Source of the DNA: Podocnemis expansa
Lineage: Eukaryota > Chordata > Testudines > Podocnemididae
Assembly: GCA_007922195.1 (NCBI GenBank)
Contig: ML681971.1
Coordinates: forward strand, 724,905-788,904
Direction: 5' to 3'
DNA length: 64,000 nt
Shown here one piece after another: positions 1 to 10,994 of this stretch. Position 1 is the first letter of the stretch, and each line of letters begins with the position of its first letter. Made by a program: the position numbers and the translations under genes. A model generated the notes under the pieces. It was not told where the DNA came from and ran no database searches. It saw nothing but the letters and a program-made list of their open reading frames with translations.

Positions 1-124
1 GACTGGCTGGGGGTGGGACTTCCAGTGGCAGGTGGGCAGGGGGCAGGTACGGAAGTCGGTAGGAGGGATTTCCAGCGGAAATGGGGCGTGGAAACGGTTT
101 GATTGATGGTAGGGCCCTAAAATG

Positions 125-562
125 CCTTAAAAATCATGCCTAAAATCCATACATGGTATTACTACTTTTAATATGCAGGTTACATAATTAGATTATACTT
201 AATAGGCAGCATATACGTAGTTAGCGCGCCTCTGTTGTTGTTTACAGCTTATTTGGGTAACAGTTACTGTCCTTGACCACAGAGAGTGGCCAGACTCCTG
301 TGACCCCTCAGCTACCTAGCCCCTGCCAACCTGTTTACCAGACTAGGGTGATAGCTTCCCAGCAGGGTCCAGACAGGAGGGAGTGTCTTATAATCAACCT
401 TTGTGGATTACCTCTTGTATCTATAGAAACTGTCTACCTTCTTATCAGTCTAAACCCCTAGCTCTCCTGACTTATGCCTTAATAAACTTGTCTAAGCAAA
501 CACAGAGCCTCGGATACAGAACTTCCAGACCAAACTTACTCCATCTTTAAACTTCCTTTACA
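125..562 (+). mobile_element. ERV-like LTR, 5'-truncated copy 1
   Basis: This stretch matches the LTR at 13607-14188 (same orientation) and the reverse complement of the complete LTR at 61784-62500. It ends in ...CCTTTACA at 562. An AATAAA signal near 480 lies about 80 bases before that end, which favours reading the LTR on the + strand. The 5' part of the family, from TGTAGGGG/TGTTGGGG to the pyrimidine-rich middle, is missing here. A 62-codon frame at 273-461 recurs in the other copies but is probably not a gene. It is followed directly by a palindrome element, suggesting insertion into or next to that element. Confidence 0.75.
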
Positions 563-947
563 ATATCTACTTAGATTTTAATTCAAAATAACTATTTTGA
601 ATTATTATTTCAAATTAGGAGTCCAGGGAAGACTCTCTAATTCAAAATAAGGTAGGAGTTGTTACTTCAAAATAGAGAGTCTTCACTAGACTCTCTAATT
701 CGAAATAGGGGAAAGCAGACCAAAAATAGGGCCATTATTTTGAAATAAGCCTATTCTGTGGCTTAGAGTGGCTTATTTTCAAATAATAATTTTGGGTTAA
801 GCACTCTTTTGAAATAAAAGCAGGTTTTATTATTTCAAAATAGTGCTTTGTTATTTCAAAATAACAAAATGCCTGCGTAGACAGGAGAAAAGTTATTCTG
901 AACTAAGCCTCTGTATTTAGAAATAACTTCTAAGTGTAGACATACCC
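563..947. mobile_element. Palindrome-filled MITE-like element (TTTCGAAA type), truncated
   Basis: The stretch is filled with variants of the palindrome ATTTCGAAAT/ATTTTGAAAT and ends with TGTAGACATACCC at 935-947. That terminus is the reverse complement of the start of the elements at 37415 and 23718. The left end is lost against the LTR. No coding frame is present. I infer a non-autonomous DNA element of a reptile family. Confidence 0.65.
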
Positions 948-1660
948 TTTTTGTTGTATTCTGTTCTCAGATTTATTTATATTACCTACAGATTTTTTTC
1001 CTGCTTGATTGTTTCTTATTAAAGTCATAATGGGAATATTAGTTTTGTTACACACTGCTTTTTTCGTATCTGTATTAGAAGCTAGAGATTATAGTCACCT
1101 TTTTATTAATGTTTAAACACTTAGCACTTATGGCTGAACTTGTGAATTTCTGCCTACTGGGCATTCCTAAATAAACTTAGCATTTACATTTTTCTAGCTG
1201 AGTTTATACATATAAGCTCCTTCTGTATTACTTTGCCTGAAAGCCAACTTGTTGCCTTTGTTTGACTAACTTTGCTTGTAACGTGGGGGTAGTTAAACAG
1301 AAAAGTTTGCAAAACATAAGCAAAATTAAGACATACAAATATCAAACCAAACTGTGTTTCTTAGGAAAATGGTACAAATTTCTTGATCCTAGCATGGCAA
1401 ACTGCACCTTTAAACAACACATAAAGTAGGTTACCAAACACAGCCCCCTGATTCTGGATCCATCACTGTCCCAGCTTTCCAGCCGAGTGACAGCAAGCAT
1501 ATTGCCAAGGAAGCTGGACCAGCCACTTTCCAGGATCACATGAGCGCAGCTGCAGGGCCCCTAGCAGAAATCCAAGGGCCCCATGGGATTAACCAGCGAG
1601 GACTGAGCTGCAAGACACAGGGCAGGTGTGTGCATCTGTTCTAGTGTGCCACATGTGCAA
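948..1660. other. No feature recognised
   Basis: AT-rich, single-copy-looking sequence upstream of the CpG island. A 65-codon minus-strand frame at 1342-1539 has no recognisable domain and no supporting signals, so I do not call it. Confidence 0.4.
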
Positions 1661-1661
1661 C

Positions 1662-1852
1662 CCCACTACGCAGGGGTCTTAAACACATGCATGCAGCCCC
1701 TAAAGCTACTTCCTGGGCCCATAACAATGCTATTGTTACTGATATTTGCAATATCATTGTACCAAAAGGTTTCAGTGGTGCAGCTCTTAGACTAATTTAC
1801 TAATCCTCATGCAGCCCTCCTGGTGATTTGCGCTTGAGAGCCCTGCGCTAGA
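1662..1852. mobile_element. hAT-type MITE (CAGGGGTCT family), degraded copy
   Basis: It begins CAGGGGTCTTAAAC and ends GCGCTTGAGAGCCCTG. Its interior is alignable by eye with the better copy at 7562-7749, sharing the shared block around AACAATGCTAT and AAAAGGTTTCAGT. The flanking 8 bases on the two sides are not clearly duplicated. It sits about 80 bases upstream of the CpG island. Confidence 0.65.
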
Positions 1853-1924
1853 GCCTCCTTAGACCCTCAGGCACCTACAGCCACCAGCCTCACACCTCCC
1901 GCACTCGCGAGAAGCCACCTGGCC

Positions 1925-2450
1925 TGGGCGGGGCAATTATCTCGGCCACGCCCCCTGCAGCGCAAGGAAAGGCGCGTGGGCGGGGCAATGCTCTCCGCCC
2001 CTCCCTCGCAGGTGGGCGGGGCAATGCTCTCCGCCCCTCCCCCTACTGCCCGGAGGGAGGCGGCGGCGGCGGGAAAGCGGTTTAGGCGCGCGCCGTTGGT
2101 GGTGGCGCGCTTGGCGCGTGACGTTGGCCGCGAGGCGAGGCGAGGCGAGGCGGGCAGCGCGCGGCGGGGATGTTCCGGGGCCGCAGCGCCTGGTTTTCGC
2201 AGAGCGTCAGCGCGGAGCTCCGCGGCTTGTGGGGTGAAGGCCGCGGCCCGCTCGCTGAGGGGAGGCGGGAGGGGTCCGGCCAGTGGGGCGCCGGGGCCGG
2301 CGGCGGCGGAGCCCTGGGGACGGGCCCGCACGGGGCAGAGGGCGGGAGCGACGGCCCAGAGCTGCGGCGCCGGGCTGCTCGGAGCCCCTCGGGTCCCACG
2401 GGACAGGCTGGCGGCTCCTGGACGCCCGCAGCGGCAGGGGGATGAGCCTG
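1925..2450 (+). promoter_or_regulatory. CpG-island promoter with repeated GC boxes
   Basis: This is an abrupt GC- and CpG-rich island in AT-rich surroundings. A GGGCGGGGCAAT block occurs three times, near 1926, 1978 and 2015; the last two lie in near-identical direct repeats of about 37 bases. These are Sp1-type GC boxes. A TGACGT half-site (CRE-like) lies at about 2119, and a short (GAGGC)n run at 2132-2153. There is no TATA box near 2100. I infer a housekeeping-type promoter driving the + strand exon that starts at 2170. Reading frames on both strands across the island are compositional. Confidence 0.75.
2170..2233 (+). CDS. Coding exon 1 of an unrecognised split gene
   Basis: The first ATG after the GC boxes (GGGGATGT) opens a frame beginning MFRGRSAWFSQSVSAELRG, with 21 codons and one extra base before a candidate donor G|GTGAAG at 2234. 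Phase out is 1, which fits the block at 4704 exactly. The peptide has no signal peptide or membrane segment; it is short, basic and aromatic. The frame stays open past the donor to 2445, but the downstream sequence becomes Gly/Arg/Pro-rich, typical of unspliced island DNA. I do not recognise the protein. The donor is moderate rather than perfect, so the exon end is the least certain part of the model. Confidence 0.6.
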
Positions 2451-2559
2451 GGGCCCTGGGTCAGCTCGAGCCCCTGACACCTGGGCCAGGAGGGGTCATT
2501 TCCATCTCAGCTGCGGGCCCCCGCCTTTCGCTTTGTGTGGAAAACCACCTCCTCATCAA

Positions 2560-2835
2560 AAGGTTTTGTGCACCACCCTGTCAACAAACTGTTTAAACGT
2601 CTTTAATATAGCCTGTGGCTGTCAGGAGTCAAACCTGTATGTTGGGTGATTAAAAACACAGTTTCTAATAACTTATTATGCTCACTCACAAACATATTGC
2701 ACTCATCACAGTATATTTACATGCAGTACATTTACCTCCAGTAATTATCTTTGCTCTCCTCAATAAGAGACCACCTGTGATACCTTCAGGGCCTGCCAGT
2801 GGTCCACAGACCACAGGTTGGGAAGCCCTGATCTA
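2560..2835. mobile_element. hAT-like fragment (right end)
   Basis: The right end reads GGTCCACAGACCACAGGTTGGGAAGCCCTG and is followed by ATCTAAGG. This is a typical Charlie-like hAT terminus (reverse complement CAGGGCTTCCCAACC). The left end is not clear; the 2560 boundary is approximate. A related end occurs at about 37890-37922, also followed by ATCTAAG. Confidence 0.45.
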
Positions 2836-3640
2836 AGGAAATTGGTTGGACAGGTCAGAGAACGGCCTGCAAAGAATTCCTGCTCCAACCTCCCCCAGCC
2901 ATTGATGGATCCTCCTACAGGTTCATTGGGTTGAATGATGACATTGTAGAAGGGGTGGCAGTGTCAGTCTGGGTCAGCAAAACAAACGAGGTGTCTTATG
3001 GCTTATATGAAAGCTAACAAATTTACTTATGTGCGTCTTAGTGGAAGAGAATCCCACTCAATCAGGTGCTTGAAATGGAAAAAACACCAGATAGGAAGGC
3101 AGGATAAAGGCAGTGAAGTAAGTGTAATCCCATGATCAGGTCAGATTACATCAGCAAATCTGACATGTTGTATTGATTCAGACTGAGTGGAAGAAAAGAT
3201 AGGGTGGCTTGAGGGAGGCAGCATGCTGTAATGGAAGTGTGTGTGGACACCCAAAGTTAGAGGAGGCTGTTGGCTTGCTTCAGACTAGGGAAGGGGAGGA
3301 ATGTCAAAAAAATCCCATTTCCTTATGCCTTCCATTTCTGCCTTAGCAGGGTTTATTCAGAGTGTGAACCAATCTCCTGTTCTCCAGGTATATCAAGTAC
3401 ACTTAATAGCGGTCCTTTTCCAGTGATTGCAATTGGAGAAGTGAATCTGAGGGAATGCATGATAGTTCTTGAGGAAGAATGATTGAACAGAGCAGTTACA
3501 ATATGTGTAATTTGCCCAGAATCGAACAAACTCTAGCATGCTGTAGAGTAAGAAAGTGATGGGTTGTGAAAAATATGCCTTGGTCCTTAAGCCTCAAAGG
3601 TCTCCAAATTAGTGGTGTTACTCCACTGAAAAAGGGCCTG
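2836..3640. other. No feature recognised
   Basis: Moderate-complexity sequence inside the inferred first intron. It has short frames only, and no terminal repeats or splice-flanked open block that I can support. Confidence 0.35.
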
Positions 3641-3664
3641 AGGCCTTGCCCCTTGCTGCGCAGC

Positions 3665-4290
3665 CCCACTCTGGGACCCGATCCTGTGCTGAGACCCAAT
3701 CCGCCTCCTGCCGCTGCTGGTCAGCAGCAGCCAGCCTGGGCAGACCCAATCCAGCTCCAGCCTCTGCCTGCTGGCCAGCTGCAAACAGCTCAGTCTCAGA
3801 TCTGGCTCCTGTTTGCTGCTGACCGGCAGGCAGTGGCTAGAGCAAGACAGGGACTGCTTGGTGCTGTCTGGCAGTAGCAGGAACTGGATCTGAGCCTGCG
3901 ATGCCTGCCACTGGCTGGCTCGGATCTGGCGCCAGCAGCTGGTGGCCCCAGTGGGCCCAGCCTGGCTCCAGCCACAGCCTCCCAGCCAGTGGCAACCAGC
4001 CTGGGCTTGGATGAAGCTCCTGCCACTGCTGGCCAGTGGCAGGTGGCCCAGGTGGGCTCCATCCAGCTCCAGTTGCTGCCTGAAGGTCTGTGGCAAATGG
4101 CAGGAGCCAGATCCAAGCCCTGGCTGTGTGCTGCTGGCTGGCAGTGGCTGGATCCAGATTGGGCCTGCTGGGACCACCAGCCACTGGCTGGTAGTGGCAG
4201 GAGCTGGATCCAAACTGACGAGTGGCAGGTGGTGCTGGTGGGCCCAGTCCAGCCCCAGCCGCTGTCAGGGATTGGGAGGGGGGCGCAGCC
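3665..4290. repeat. Degenerate minisatellite, CCAGCTCCAG/CTGCTGGCCAG units
   Basis: Irregular tandem units of roughly 60-70 bases built from GATCCAGCTCCAGC, CTGCCTGCTGGCCAG and TGGGCAGACCCA-like words. The periodicity keeps several frames open on both strands (Trp/Pro/Gln/Ser-rich, up to 208 codons); these are not genes. The same unit recurs at 43130-43470. Confidence 0.7.
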
Positions 4291-4703
4291 TTGCAGTCCC
4301 TACAGCAGCAATGCCCCTGTTCCAAATACATTTTTAAAATAGCATGAAAAATCTTTAACATGGAGTATGCATTCCAAGGCACATCAAATGACCAAACACT
4401 AGGGAAGATACAGTGTAGCTTGCATTAGGCTGTGTAGGACTGATGCAGAATAACTGGGTGAAGTGCTTTGGCCTGTGTTATGCAGGAGGTAAGACTAGAT
4501 GATTATAGTTGTACCACTGGCTTATGAATCTAGTAATTTATGACTGGAGGTGATTTGTCAGCTGAAAAGCAGAAGTTCATATTTTGTTCCTTTGAGCTGG
4601 GGACACTGATATCCACTGATACAAAGGCATTCTGAACATATTGAGGGGTAATAATCCTAAACCAAGAGTGCCATATGCTCTCGGTGTGCCCATTTTTCTG
4701 CAG

Positions 4704-4785
4704 TGGCTGAAGGCGGAGTGATTTCAACTCATCATGATGCTGATTACCTGTTCAGCAGTGATGCTTCACACCCTGATACACAGAG
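4704..4785 (+). CDS. Coding exon 2 of the unrecognised split gene
   Basis: The acceptor CATTTTTCTGCAG and the donor AGAG|GTACGT are both strong. The 82 bases are open in the frame set by exon 1 (phase 1 in, phase 2 out). The peptide is acidic and His/Ser/Asp-rich and includes HHDADYLFSSDASHPDT. There is no hydrophobic segment. The block lies outside recognisable repeats. Family not recognised. Confidence 0.65.
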
Positions 4786-4953
4786 GTACGTTTTGTAGGT
4801 TTGACTCCTGCAGCTGTTCTGTTGTTGTCTTATCCTAATCATCCTGCTTCTCATAAGTGCTTGTAGCTAATCCAGTTCTCCTAACTTTTCCTGTCGTTGT
4901 TATGGAATATGAAAATTCCCTAACCACAGTTTTGGAGATATTGTGCATCTTGC

Positions 4954-5278
4954 CAGGGGCGTTGCTGGCTGGGGGAGGAACCCGGGGCATGGGCCGAAGC
5001 CCTGCCCCTGGCCCGTAGTCCCCGCCTCCACCTGCAGGCCCTGCCCCCTGGCCAGGGATAGGGCCAGGCGCTGCCGCAGGCGGCTAGGCCCCGCATCCCC
5101 AACTGGGGATGAGGCGGCCGTCGGTGGTCAGGCCCCGGATCCCCGGCCGGGGATGGGGCCGCCACGGCCGCTGGCAGCTGGGCCCTGGATCTCTGGCCCA
5201 ATGGGCCAGAGATCCGGGGCACTGGCGCTGGGGTTCGGGGCATGTGCCCCAGAGTGTCCATCGCCAGCGACGCCCCTG
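4954..5278. mobile_element. hAT-type non-autonomous element (CAGGGGCRTYGCTGGC family)
   Basis: Termini CAGGGGCGTTGCTGGC and GCCAGCGACGCCCCTG are inverted repeats. They are flanked by a perfect 8-bp target duplication CATCTTGC at 4946-4953 and 5279-5286. The interior is GC-rich without transposase. Relatives: 31939-32268 (complete) and 58153-58333 (right end lost). Long frames here are compositional. Confidence 0.9.
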
Positions 5279-5286
5279 CATCTTGC

Positions 5287-7380
5287 ATCCGTTAGAACTC
5301 TGAGTGCAAATATTATATATTTTGTAGAGCTAACCTTTTTGAGATTTTTCAGGTGCGCAATTAATGCAATACAAAACATAAGGCAAATATAAAACATTAT
5401 GCAATACAAAAAATATTTACATTCTTGATTGTGTTAAATAGCTATCTCAATTTTAAATGAAGGTAACTTAAAATATGGAACATTCAATAGAATACTGGAA
5501 TATTTGGACTATGGGATATTTAAAAGTGCCTAACTCTCATTGAGGTCAGTGGGAAAGTTGTTTACTTCAGTGGGGAGTAGTAATATCATAACCACAATAA
5601 ACAATAGGTAAAATGTTTGGGACAAAATACATGGTTCTCATAGCATAACCACTTTGAGCTCCCTATACACAAAACTTGTACTGCTTTAACTAGTTCAGTT
5701 ACAGTAACACAATTTAAAGCTGTTGATATTTATTCCAGTAAGGGAAAGGGAACATGTTACATCATTAGAAGACACTTCTATAGTCATAGGAGGGATTGTA
5801 GTGGTATAGCTATTTTCATTTAAAATATCACAACCCTAATCAAAATGGTTATGTTGGTATAAAATCTGTGTGTAGACCAGGCCTTTGTTAATGAAACTTT
5901 AAATGCAAGAAAGGGAAAATAAATTTAGTTTCCCAAACCAGCATTAAGTGAAAAATTAAATGAAATGTTTTCTGCTGTTATGATCTTTCAGCTGGTTTTG
6001 TAGCAGTTAACTAATAGTCTCAAGTCTCAGAATGTTGCTGACTTCATCACTGTGCTACAGCACAAATAAGGAAATAATGAAAATGAGATGCAGAAAATTC
6101 TACTTTTATAAGCAAGTCAGGAGAAATAAAATCCATACTTCCTAAATGGAAAAGGGCCAAATTGCTTTGGAAAAAAAAATATGTTCAGTGTATTAAGTTA
6201 TTATACACACAGAAAAGGAAATACAGAAAAGAGGGCTTGACAGTGAGGGATTTTTTAAAAGGAGAGCTGCAAAGCATAAAATGAAGAAAAGACTGTATAA
6301 GATGCTCAGTCATGAAGTGAATATTTATATATATTAAATGTCAACTAAATACCTTTTACAGATGAGATGCAAAGGACTCCTTGTTTGTTAATTTTCTCTT
6401 AACTTTAGCTATATGCATCAAATTTTCCTATTAGTCAGGATAACGGGAATTCAACATATTACATAAAACCTTTCCATTTTGTGGTTAATTGTTATCATAA
6501 ACAATCAATCCTTCAGTTCTGTAGTGATGTTTCATTGTGTATTCAATTACACTACTTTGATCACAGAAATTCTTGGAGCATGGTTCCGGCCAACAGGTCA
6601 CCAAACGTTAAGTCTTTGTTTTTGTCTGTACTTTGTGGCTGGGGAATAATTTAAAGATACTTGCTTCTGTTCAAAAGGCTTCAACCCTTCCTTTAACTGT
6701 TGGTACAACCATGTCATTTAGGATATAAAAATACCTATATATCTGTCCTCTGGGCTCTGCCTCCTTGCTTCAGTGTGGTGGGGCAGCTGGAGTGACAAGA
6801 AGTTGGGATCATCAGGGTCTGCAGTTTTGGCAGAGTTTCATATCTAGGAAATAACTGAATTAGGTGGTAATGTGCAGAATGATGCTTCTCTTCCCCTGTG
6901 TTTTGGAAAAGTCAGGTCATAATGCTAAAGTTAATGGTTTTTCTCAGAATTATTATTTATGGTCAGGCATCACCGAACATTACTGTAAAGATAAATTACT
7001 CTGTTAAATCCAAAGATCAAATGGCATCTATGGAATTGTGTAGAAGACATCTAAAAAGCCTGGGATAATAAGCAATTTATTCCATCTGATACAGTAACAC
7101 ACACCCATGAGCTTATGATCAGTTATACTCGCAGAGGGACCAAACTGGAGTCTTCTCATCCTTGTTTGCCCCAGCAGGGTTAGAGAGGATCTGGTAAAGA
7201 ACCTTCAGAGCCATGGCTCCTTATACCCCTCAGCTGAGTTGCTAGCTTTAACAAAAAACAGGTTTTTAAGGCACTTTATCCTTACCACTCTCCTTCTTCC
7301 AAGGTCTCCCTTTCTTATCCCTGGCTCCTCACCTGCAAGTAGAACAGTGGGGTAGTTTATGATTGTCTTCTGAGACAGGT
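5287..7380. other. Intron-like AT-rich sequence, nothing supported
   Basis: About 2.1 kb of AT-rich, mostly high-complexity DNA. There are only very short frames, and no terminal repeats, LINE or LTR signature that I can recognise. It lies between exons 2 and 3 of the inferred gene. Confidence 0.4.
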
Positions 7381-7408
7381 TTTTTTTTTTTTTTGGGGGG
7401 GGGGGGGG
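7380..7408. repeat. Homopolymer pair (T)n(G)n
   Basis: A run of about 15 T followed directly by about 13 G. Its length is likely to be unreliable in the assembly. Confidence 0.9.
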
Positions 7409-7561
7409 TCTTGTTTCTGCAGTCCTTTATTTTATTAGTTGCTCTTTGAACTGTATGTGCATCCTTCCCACACTATAGTCTGCTCTTCTAAATGACCATT
7501 CTTACAGCTGTCTTGTTCTTCCTGATTGGGGTCTTTTCCTTACTGGCCACATACTATAGAG

Positions 7562-7749
7562 CAGGGGTCTCAAACTGTCTGCCTGTGGGCCACATGCGGC
7601 CCCCAAAGTTATTTCCTGTGGCCTGCAACAATGCTATCATTATCAATATTTGTAATATTGTTGTATGAAAAGGTTTCAGTTGTGTGGCCCCCAGGTTAAC
7701 ACACTACTCCTCATGCGGCCCTTGTGGTGATTTGAGTTTGAGACCCCTG
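7562..7749. mobile_element. hAT-type MITE (CAGGGGTCTCAAACT family)
   Basis: Inverted ends CAGGGGTCTCAAACT and AGTTTGAGACCCCTG are flanked by an 8-bp duplication, CTATAGAG on the left (7554-7561) and CCATAGAG on the right (7750-7757), with one mismatch. The 188-bp interior is non-coding. A degraded sibling lies at 1662-1852. Confidence 0.9.
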
Positions 7750-7876
7750 CCATAGAGCAAATGAACATTTTCTTAACCAAACTCAAGCTCGCTTTCTTTA
7801 ATTCAGTAACTAATTTTGCAGGCATTTGCTTGTCAAGTTATGAGCTAAGGATTTCATGTTTTTGCCGTAGCTATGA

Positions 7877-8277
7877 CAGAGCTGTAACTACAACTTTTTG
7901 CACCTGGGAAAGCAACCCCAGAAGCACCCCCCAGGCCCTAGTCTGGCCTGGGGCCTGATCCACCCTCAGCTATTGCCAGAGGCAGTGGGAACTACTGCTG
8001 ACACCACCGGCAGGCTGAGGGGATCTGGATGTGTCCTCCTGGCTGGGGACGGATATGGATTTCCGCAGCCTGCCGGTAGCAGTAGGGGTCCCCACTGCTG
8101 GATGTGTGGAGGCGGCAAGCCCCAGCAGCACTGGAAGTCCCAAGCTGTGAATTTTAGAGGATGCAGGGGACGGATCTGGCTCCCCACGGTGGCGGGATGC
8201 CAGATCTGTCCCCTGCACCCTCTAAAATTCAGCACCTGGGACTTTGCCCTGCTCGCCCCAGACTAGTTACGGCCCTG
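7877..8277. mobile_element. hAT-type element (CAGAGCYGTAACTA family)
   Basis: The ends are CAGAGCTGTAACTA and TAGTTACGGCCCTG, inverted relatives of the ends of the 25643-25807 element. The flanks AGCTATGA and GCTACTAA resemble an imperfect target duplication. The interior holds an inverted pair: the block near 8139-8185 (AATTTTAGAGGATGCAGGGGACGGAT) reappears inverted at about 8195-8232. No coding content. Confidence 0.7.
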
Positions 8278-8299
8278 GCTACTAAATAACAATGTAACT

Positions 8300-8474
8300 T
8301 GTGGTGGTTTGGGTTACTGGGTTACTTGGGTCATTGGGGTTGCCACAGTGATGGATAGGAGGGTTGTTTTAGTGTTAGGAAAACCTGATTGTCTGGTTTC
8401 AGTTTCACTCAGTATGGAGTGCCATGTATGATGTTGCATCATTCTCAGAATATAATCCACTACACTACATAACC
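8300..8474 (+). mobile_element. Divergent solo LTR related to the Gypsy element at 31.7-36.8 kb
   Basis: It starts TGTGGTGG, and the block GGGTCATTGGGGTTGCCACAGTGAT and following sequence track the 3' LTR at 36572-36759. The end, AATATAATCC...CTACA, matches the LTR end AATATAATTT...CCACA loosely. No internal retrotransposon sequence flanks it, so it is read as a solo LTR. Confidence 0.55.
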
Positions 8475-8534
8475 CACTAAGAGAGCAAAGCAAATTATCT
8501 TTCTGGCAGAGTTATTTGCAGTTTTGCTCTAATC

Positions 8535-9060
8535 CAGGGGTAGGCAGCCCCCGGCATGTGACAGTAGCTGCCAAATCCATTGAGAGTGGCACGCAGCACC
8601 CTCTGCAGTACCACAGAAATTACCACTCCTACCACCGAAAGCCACTCTGGGCAGCTTCCTTTGGGTGCAGCTGGGACACAGGTGTCCCACCATGTCTATG
8701 CCTATGCCTATGCCTCCATGTGACACAGAAAAAATCTGCCCACAGTGGCTCCTCTCTGTAGTGTGGTGCTCCCCAGAGGAGCTACTTTGGGCAGCTTCTT
8801 TCTGCAGCATGCCTGGGAACCCCTGGAAGGAACCACTTCTTGTCATGGCATGCCTGGGGACCCCTGTCCCAGGCACACCGCCAAGATAAGCCACTCTGGG
8901 TGACTTCTTTCCATGGCATGCCTGGGAAGTGCTCCCACTGAAGCTGTGACCACTGCTGATTTTCAGGCAACTGTCATGTTTTTTCAGCAGCCGGGGCAGC
9001 CGGCACCAGCTGAGGGTCGGGGAGGAAGGACCAGCACAGGGGTCGGCAAAGGTTGCTGAC
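8535..9060. mobile_element. hAT-type element (CAGGGGTAGGCAGCC family)
   Basis: It starts CAGGGGTAGGCAGCC and ends GGTCGGCAAAGGTTGCTGAC, lacking the last few bases of the expected terminus. The flanks CTCTAATC (8527-8534) and CTGTAATC (9061-9068) form a 7-of-8 target duplication. The interior has several repeats of GGCATGCCTGGGAAC-like words and a (CTATGC)n run near 8695-8712. The 182-codon minus-strand frame is not a transposase. Confidence 0.65.
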
Positions 9061-9590
9061 CTGTAATCCACTGTCACGGGAAAAATGCACAGCCCAGAAG
9101 TCAGGACTTGACAGATAGTAAAAGGGAAAATGCTTATCTGATAATTTGTTTCAAAATGAAAATCAATGCGTTAGTAATTTGTTTCCATGCACTGGATATT
9201 TACTTAATTCATTTGGATATCAAATGTGCTGTATGTTTTTTGTGAAAAGTTTATTAACCTTTTTATTCACTTTTGAAAGATTTAATATTTACAGCAATTG
9301 AAAAGATTTTAAAGTAGATCAATTTAATGATGGTATGCCTATTTATTATTTGACTTATTGTATTGCCTAGAAGCCCTAGTCATAGACTAGGAGGGTCCTA
9401 TTGCACTAGGCACTGTACAAACACAGAACAAAAAAGTGGACTGTGGACAATCACTTTAAACACATTAGTCACTAAGTTGTGCTGTCTCCAGCCTTGATGC
9501 ACTTGAGGGGAAAATTGATCATTCAAGAAATTGATTTTTTTTTGTTAATTTACTTTTATAAAAGTTTTTTGTCTTTTTTTTTTCTTCTAG

Positions 9591-9619
9591 AATACACCAG
9601 AGCCTAGATTACATGGAGG
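9591..9619 (+). CDS. Microexon 3 of the unrecognised split gene
   Basis: A long pyrimidine tract ending TTTTTTTTTCTTCTAG precedes a 29-base open block, and GAGG|GTAAAG follows. Phase in is 2 and phase out is 1, agreeing with exons 2 and 4. It encodes IHQSLDYME plus split codons. On its own so short a block would be weak; the support comes from the excellent acceptor and donor and the phase fit. Confidence 0.55.
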
Positions 9620-9820
9620 GTAAAGCTACAGTTTTTCATTCCTGTTATCTCTCTGCGAATGCAAGTGCCAACCCTGAAATGAAACAGACAGTGGCTTTGG
9701 GTCATTTCATTCTTCCGCCTGCCTGTGTGCAAGAAGGTTAAAAAAGTGTAGAGCATTTACCATACAGTTTGCTCAATGTTTTAAAAACAGAGAATGTTGC
9801 CGATTTTTGAACATACATGG

Positions 9821-9994
9821 CAGTGGCGTAGCGAGGGTGTCCAGCACCCAGGGGTCAAGCCCACATTTGTGGTCCCCTAGCTGCGCCATGTCTTGTAGCC
9901 CTACTCATACCCCCTGGCCTGGTGTCCCCCTCCATTTCGGCACTCAGGAGCTTGGGTCCCCACTGCTGCCCCCTTCTCTGTTGCTACGCCACTG
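9821..9994. mobile_element. hAT-type MITE (CAGTGGCGTAGCGAG family)
   Basis: Inverted ends CAGTGGCGTAGCGAG and TTGCTACGCCACTG are flanked by the perfect 8-bp duplication ATACATGG at 9813-9820 and 9995-10002. The interior is 174 bp, non-coding. Confidence 0.9.
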
Positions 9995-10002
9995 ATACAT
10001 GG

Positions 10003-10990
10003 TCAAATTGTAGGTACCCTTGGCCCAAGACAGGAGGCACTCACAAGTCTGTAGTGCAGGTGGCTCAGAACTGTTACTGCTGCTGGAGGTGCTTATCCTT
10101 CCACTGGATATAGGGCCTGGGTTGGCAGAGTGAGGGAGATCTTGCACGTGGAGGAGTTGATGCTACCTCTGCTGTACAGCTGTGATGAATATTGCCCTCC
10201 CTGTGAGCTGCCCCCCAGCCGGAGCATATGCCATTATTCCGTAGAAATTGCTTTGCTAACACATTTGGCTATTTGTTACCTAACAGATGGGGAGAGCCAT
10301 AACTACAGTTTACAGCATGAATGCGCTCCTTACAGTGGCCAGCGCCCAGGGCGAGCGGCGGAGAGCGTACCCTTTAATGGAGCAGCTCAATGAAGCCATT
10401 CCAGTGCACCTGGAGCAAAGCGCTGTTTGCCTGGCCATAGTTATGGCTCTGCAGATGGGTAGATTGGAGTCACCTGTGAGTTTGGGATAGTGCAGTTTTC
10501 AGTATCTTGAGAGCTGACAGTATGAGGCTGGGCAAAAATCTCTTCTCTTCCTTTTCCTTCCCCCCTATTTTTCCCCCCACTCTTATTCTCCACAAACCTG
10601 ACTAATCGGAGAAGAATGCCACTCCAACTTCCACCACTTTCCTTCTTCCCTGCTACTCTCCACAAACCTGACAGGCTGAGCTGTGTTCCACTCCAAAACA
10701 AGAATTAACTGGACCCCTGGGAGTCCAAAGAATTAAAAACAGGAAGAAAAGGGATGTCATCTAAAATAATAACTGATTTTGTATCTGTCATGGCAGCTGA
10801 AGTAGTGACAATGAAACTAGTGTTAAACTGGATGTAGGCTGTGCACCCAGCAGCAATCGTCATTTTTTTAACCCGATATCAAGCCTTATGGAAGTAAAAA
10901 AGGATGTCTCCATAGATAGAAATGATTTAATCAATTAAATTATATTTTTAATAGCTGAGCTGGCACAGATGGGGGTATATGCAACATTAG
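10003..10990. other. Unassigned; candidate open block at 10287-10490
   Basis: An acceptor-like TATTTGTTACCTAACAG precedes an open stretch at 10287-10490 that is locally CpG-rich (GCCCAGGGCGAGCGGCGGAGAGC). I find no good donor, and the frame in phase with exon 3 stops at 10393, so I do not call it an exon. The rest shows nothing recognisable. Confidence 0.3.
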
Positions 10991-10994
10991 CCTG

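Noticed and set aside
1867..2596. Long frames on both strands through the CpG island (up to 206 codons)
   Set aside because: Stop-poor because of GC content; Ala/Arg/Gly/Pro-rich, overlapping on opposite strands, and without domains. Only the short exon from 2170 has phase support.
3587..4382. Frames of 103-208 codons in the 3.7-4.3 kb region
   Set aside because: Made by minisatellite periodicity; several frames and both strands are open at once with the same Trp/Pro/Gln/Ser bias.
10287..10490. Candidate exon after TTACCTAACAG
   Set aside because: No convincing donor, and the phase needed by exon 3 gives a stop at 10393. Skipping it gives a perfect phase fit between exons 3 and 4.
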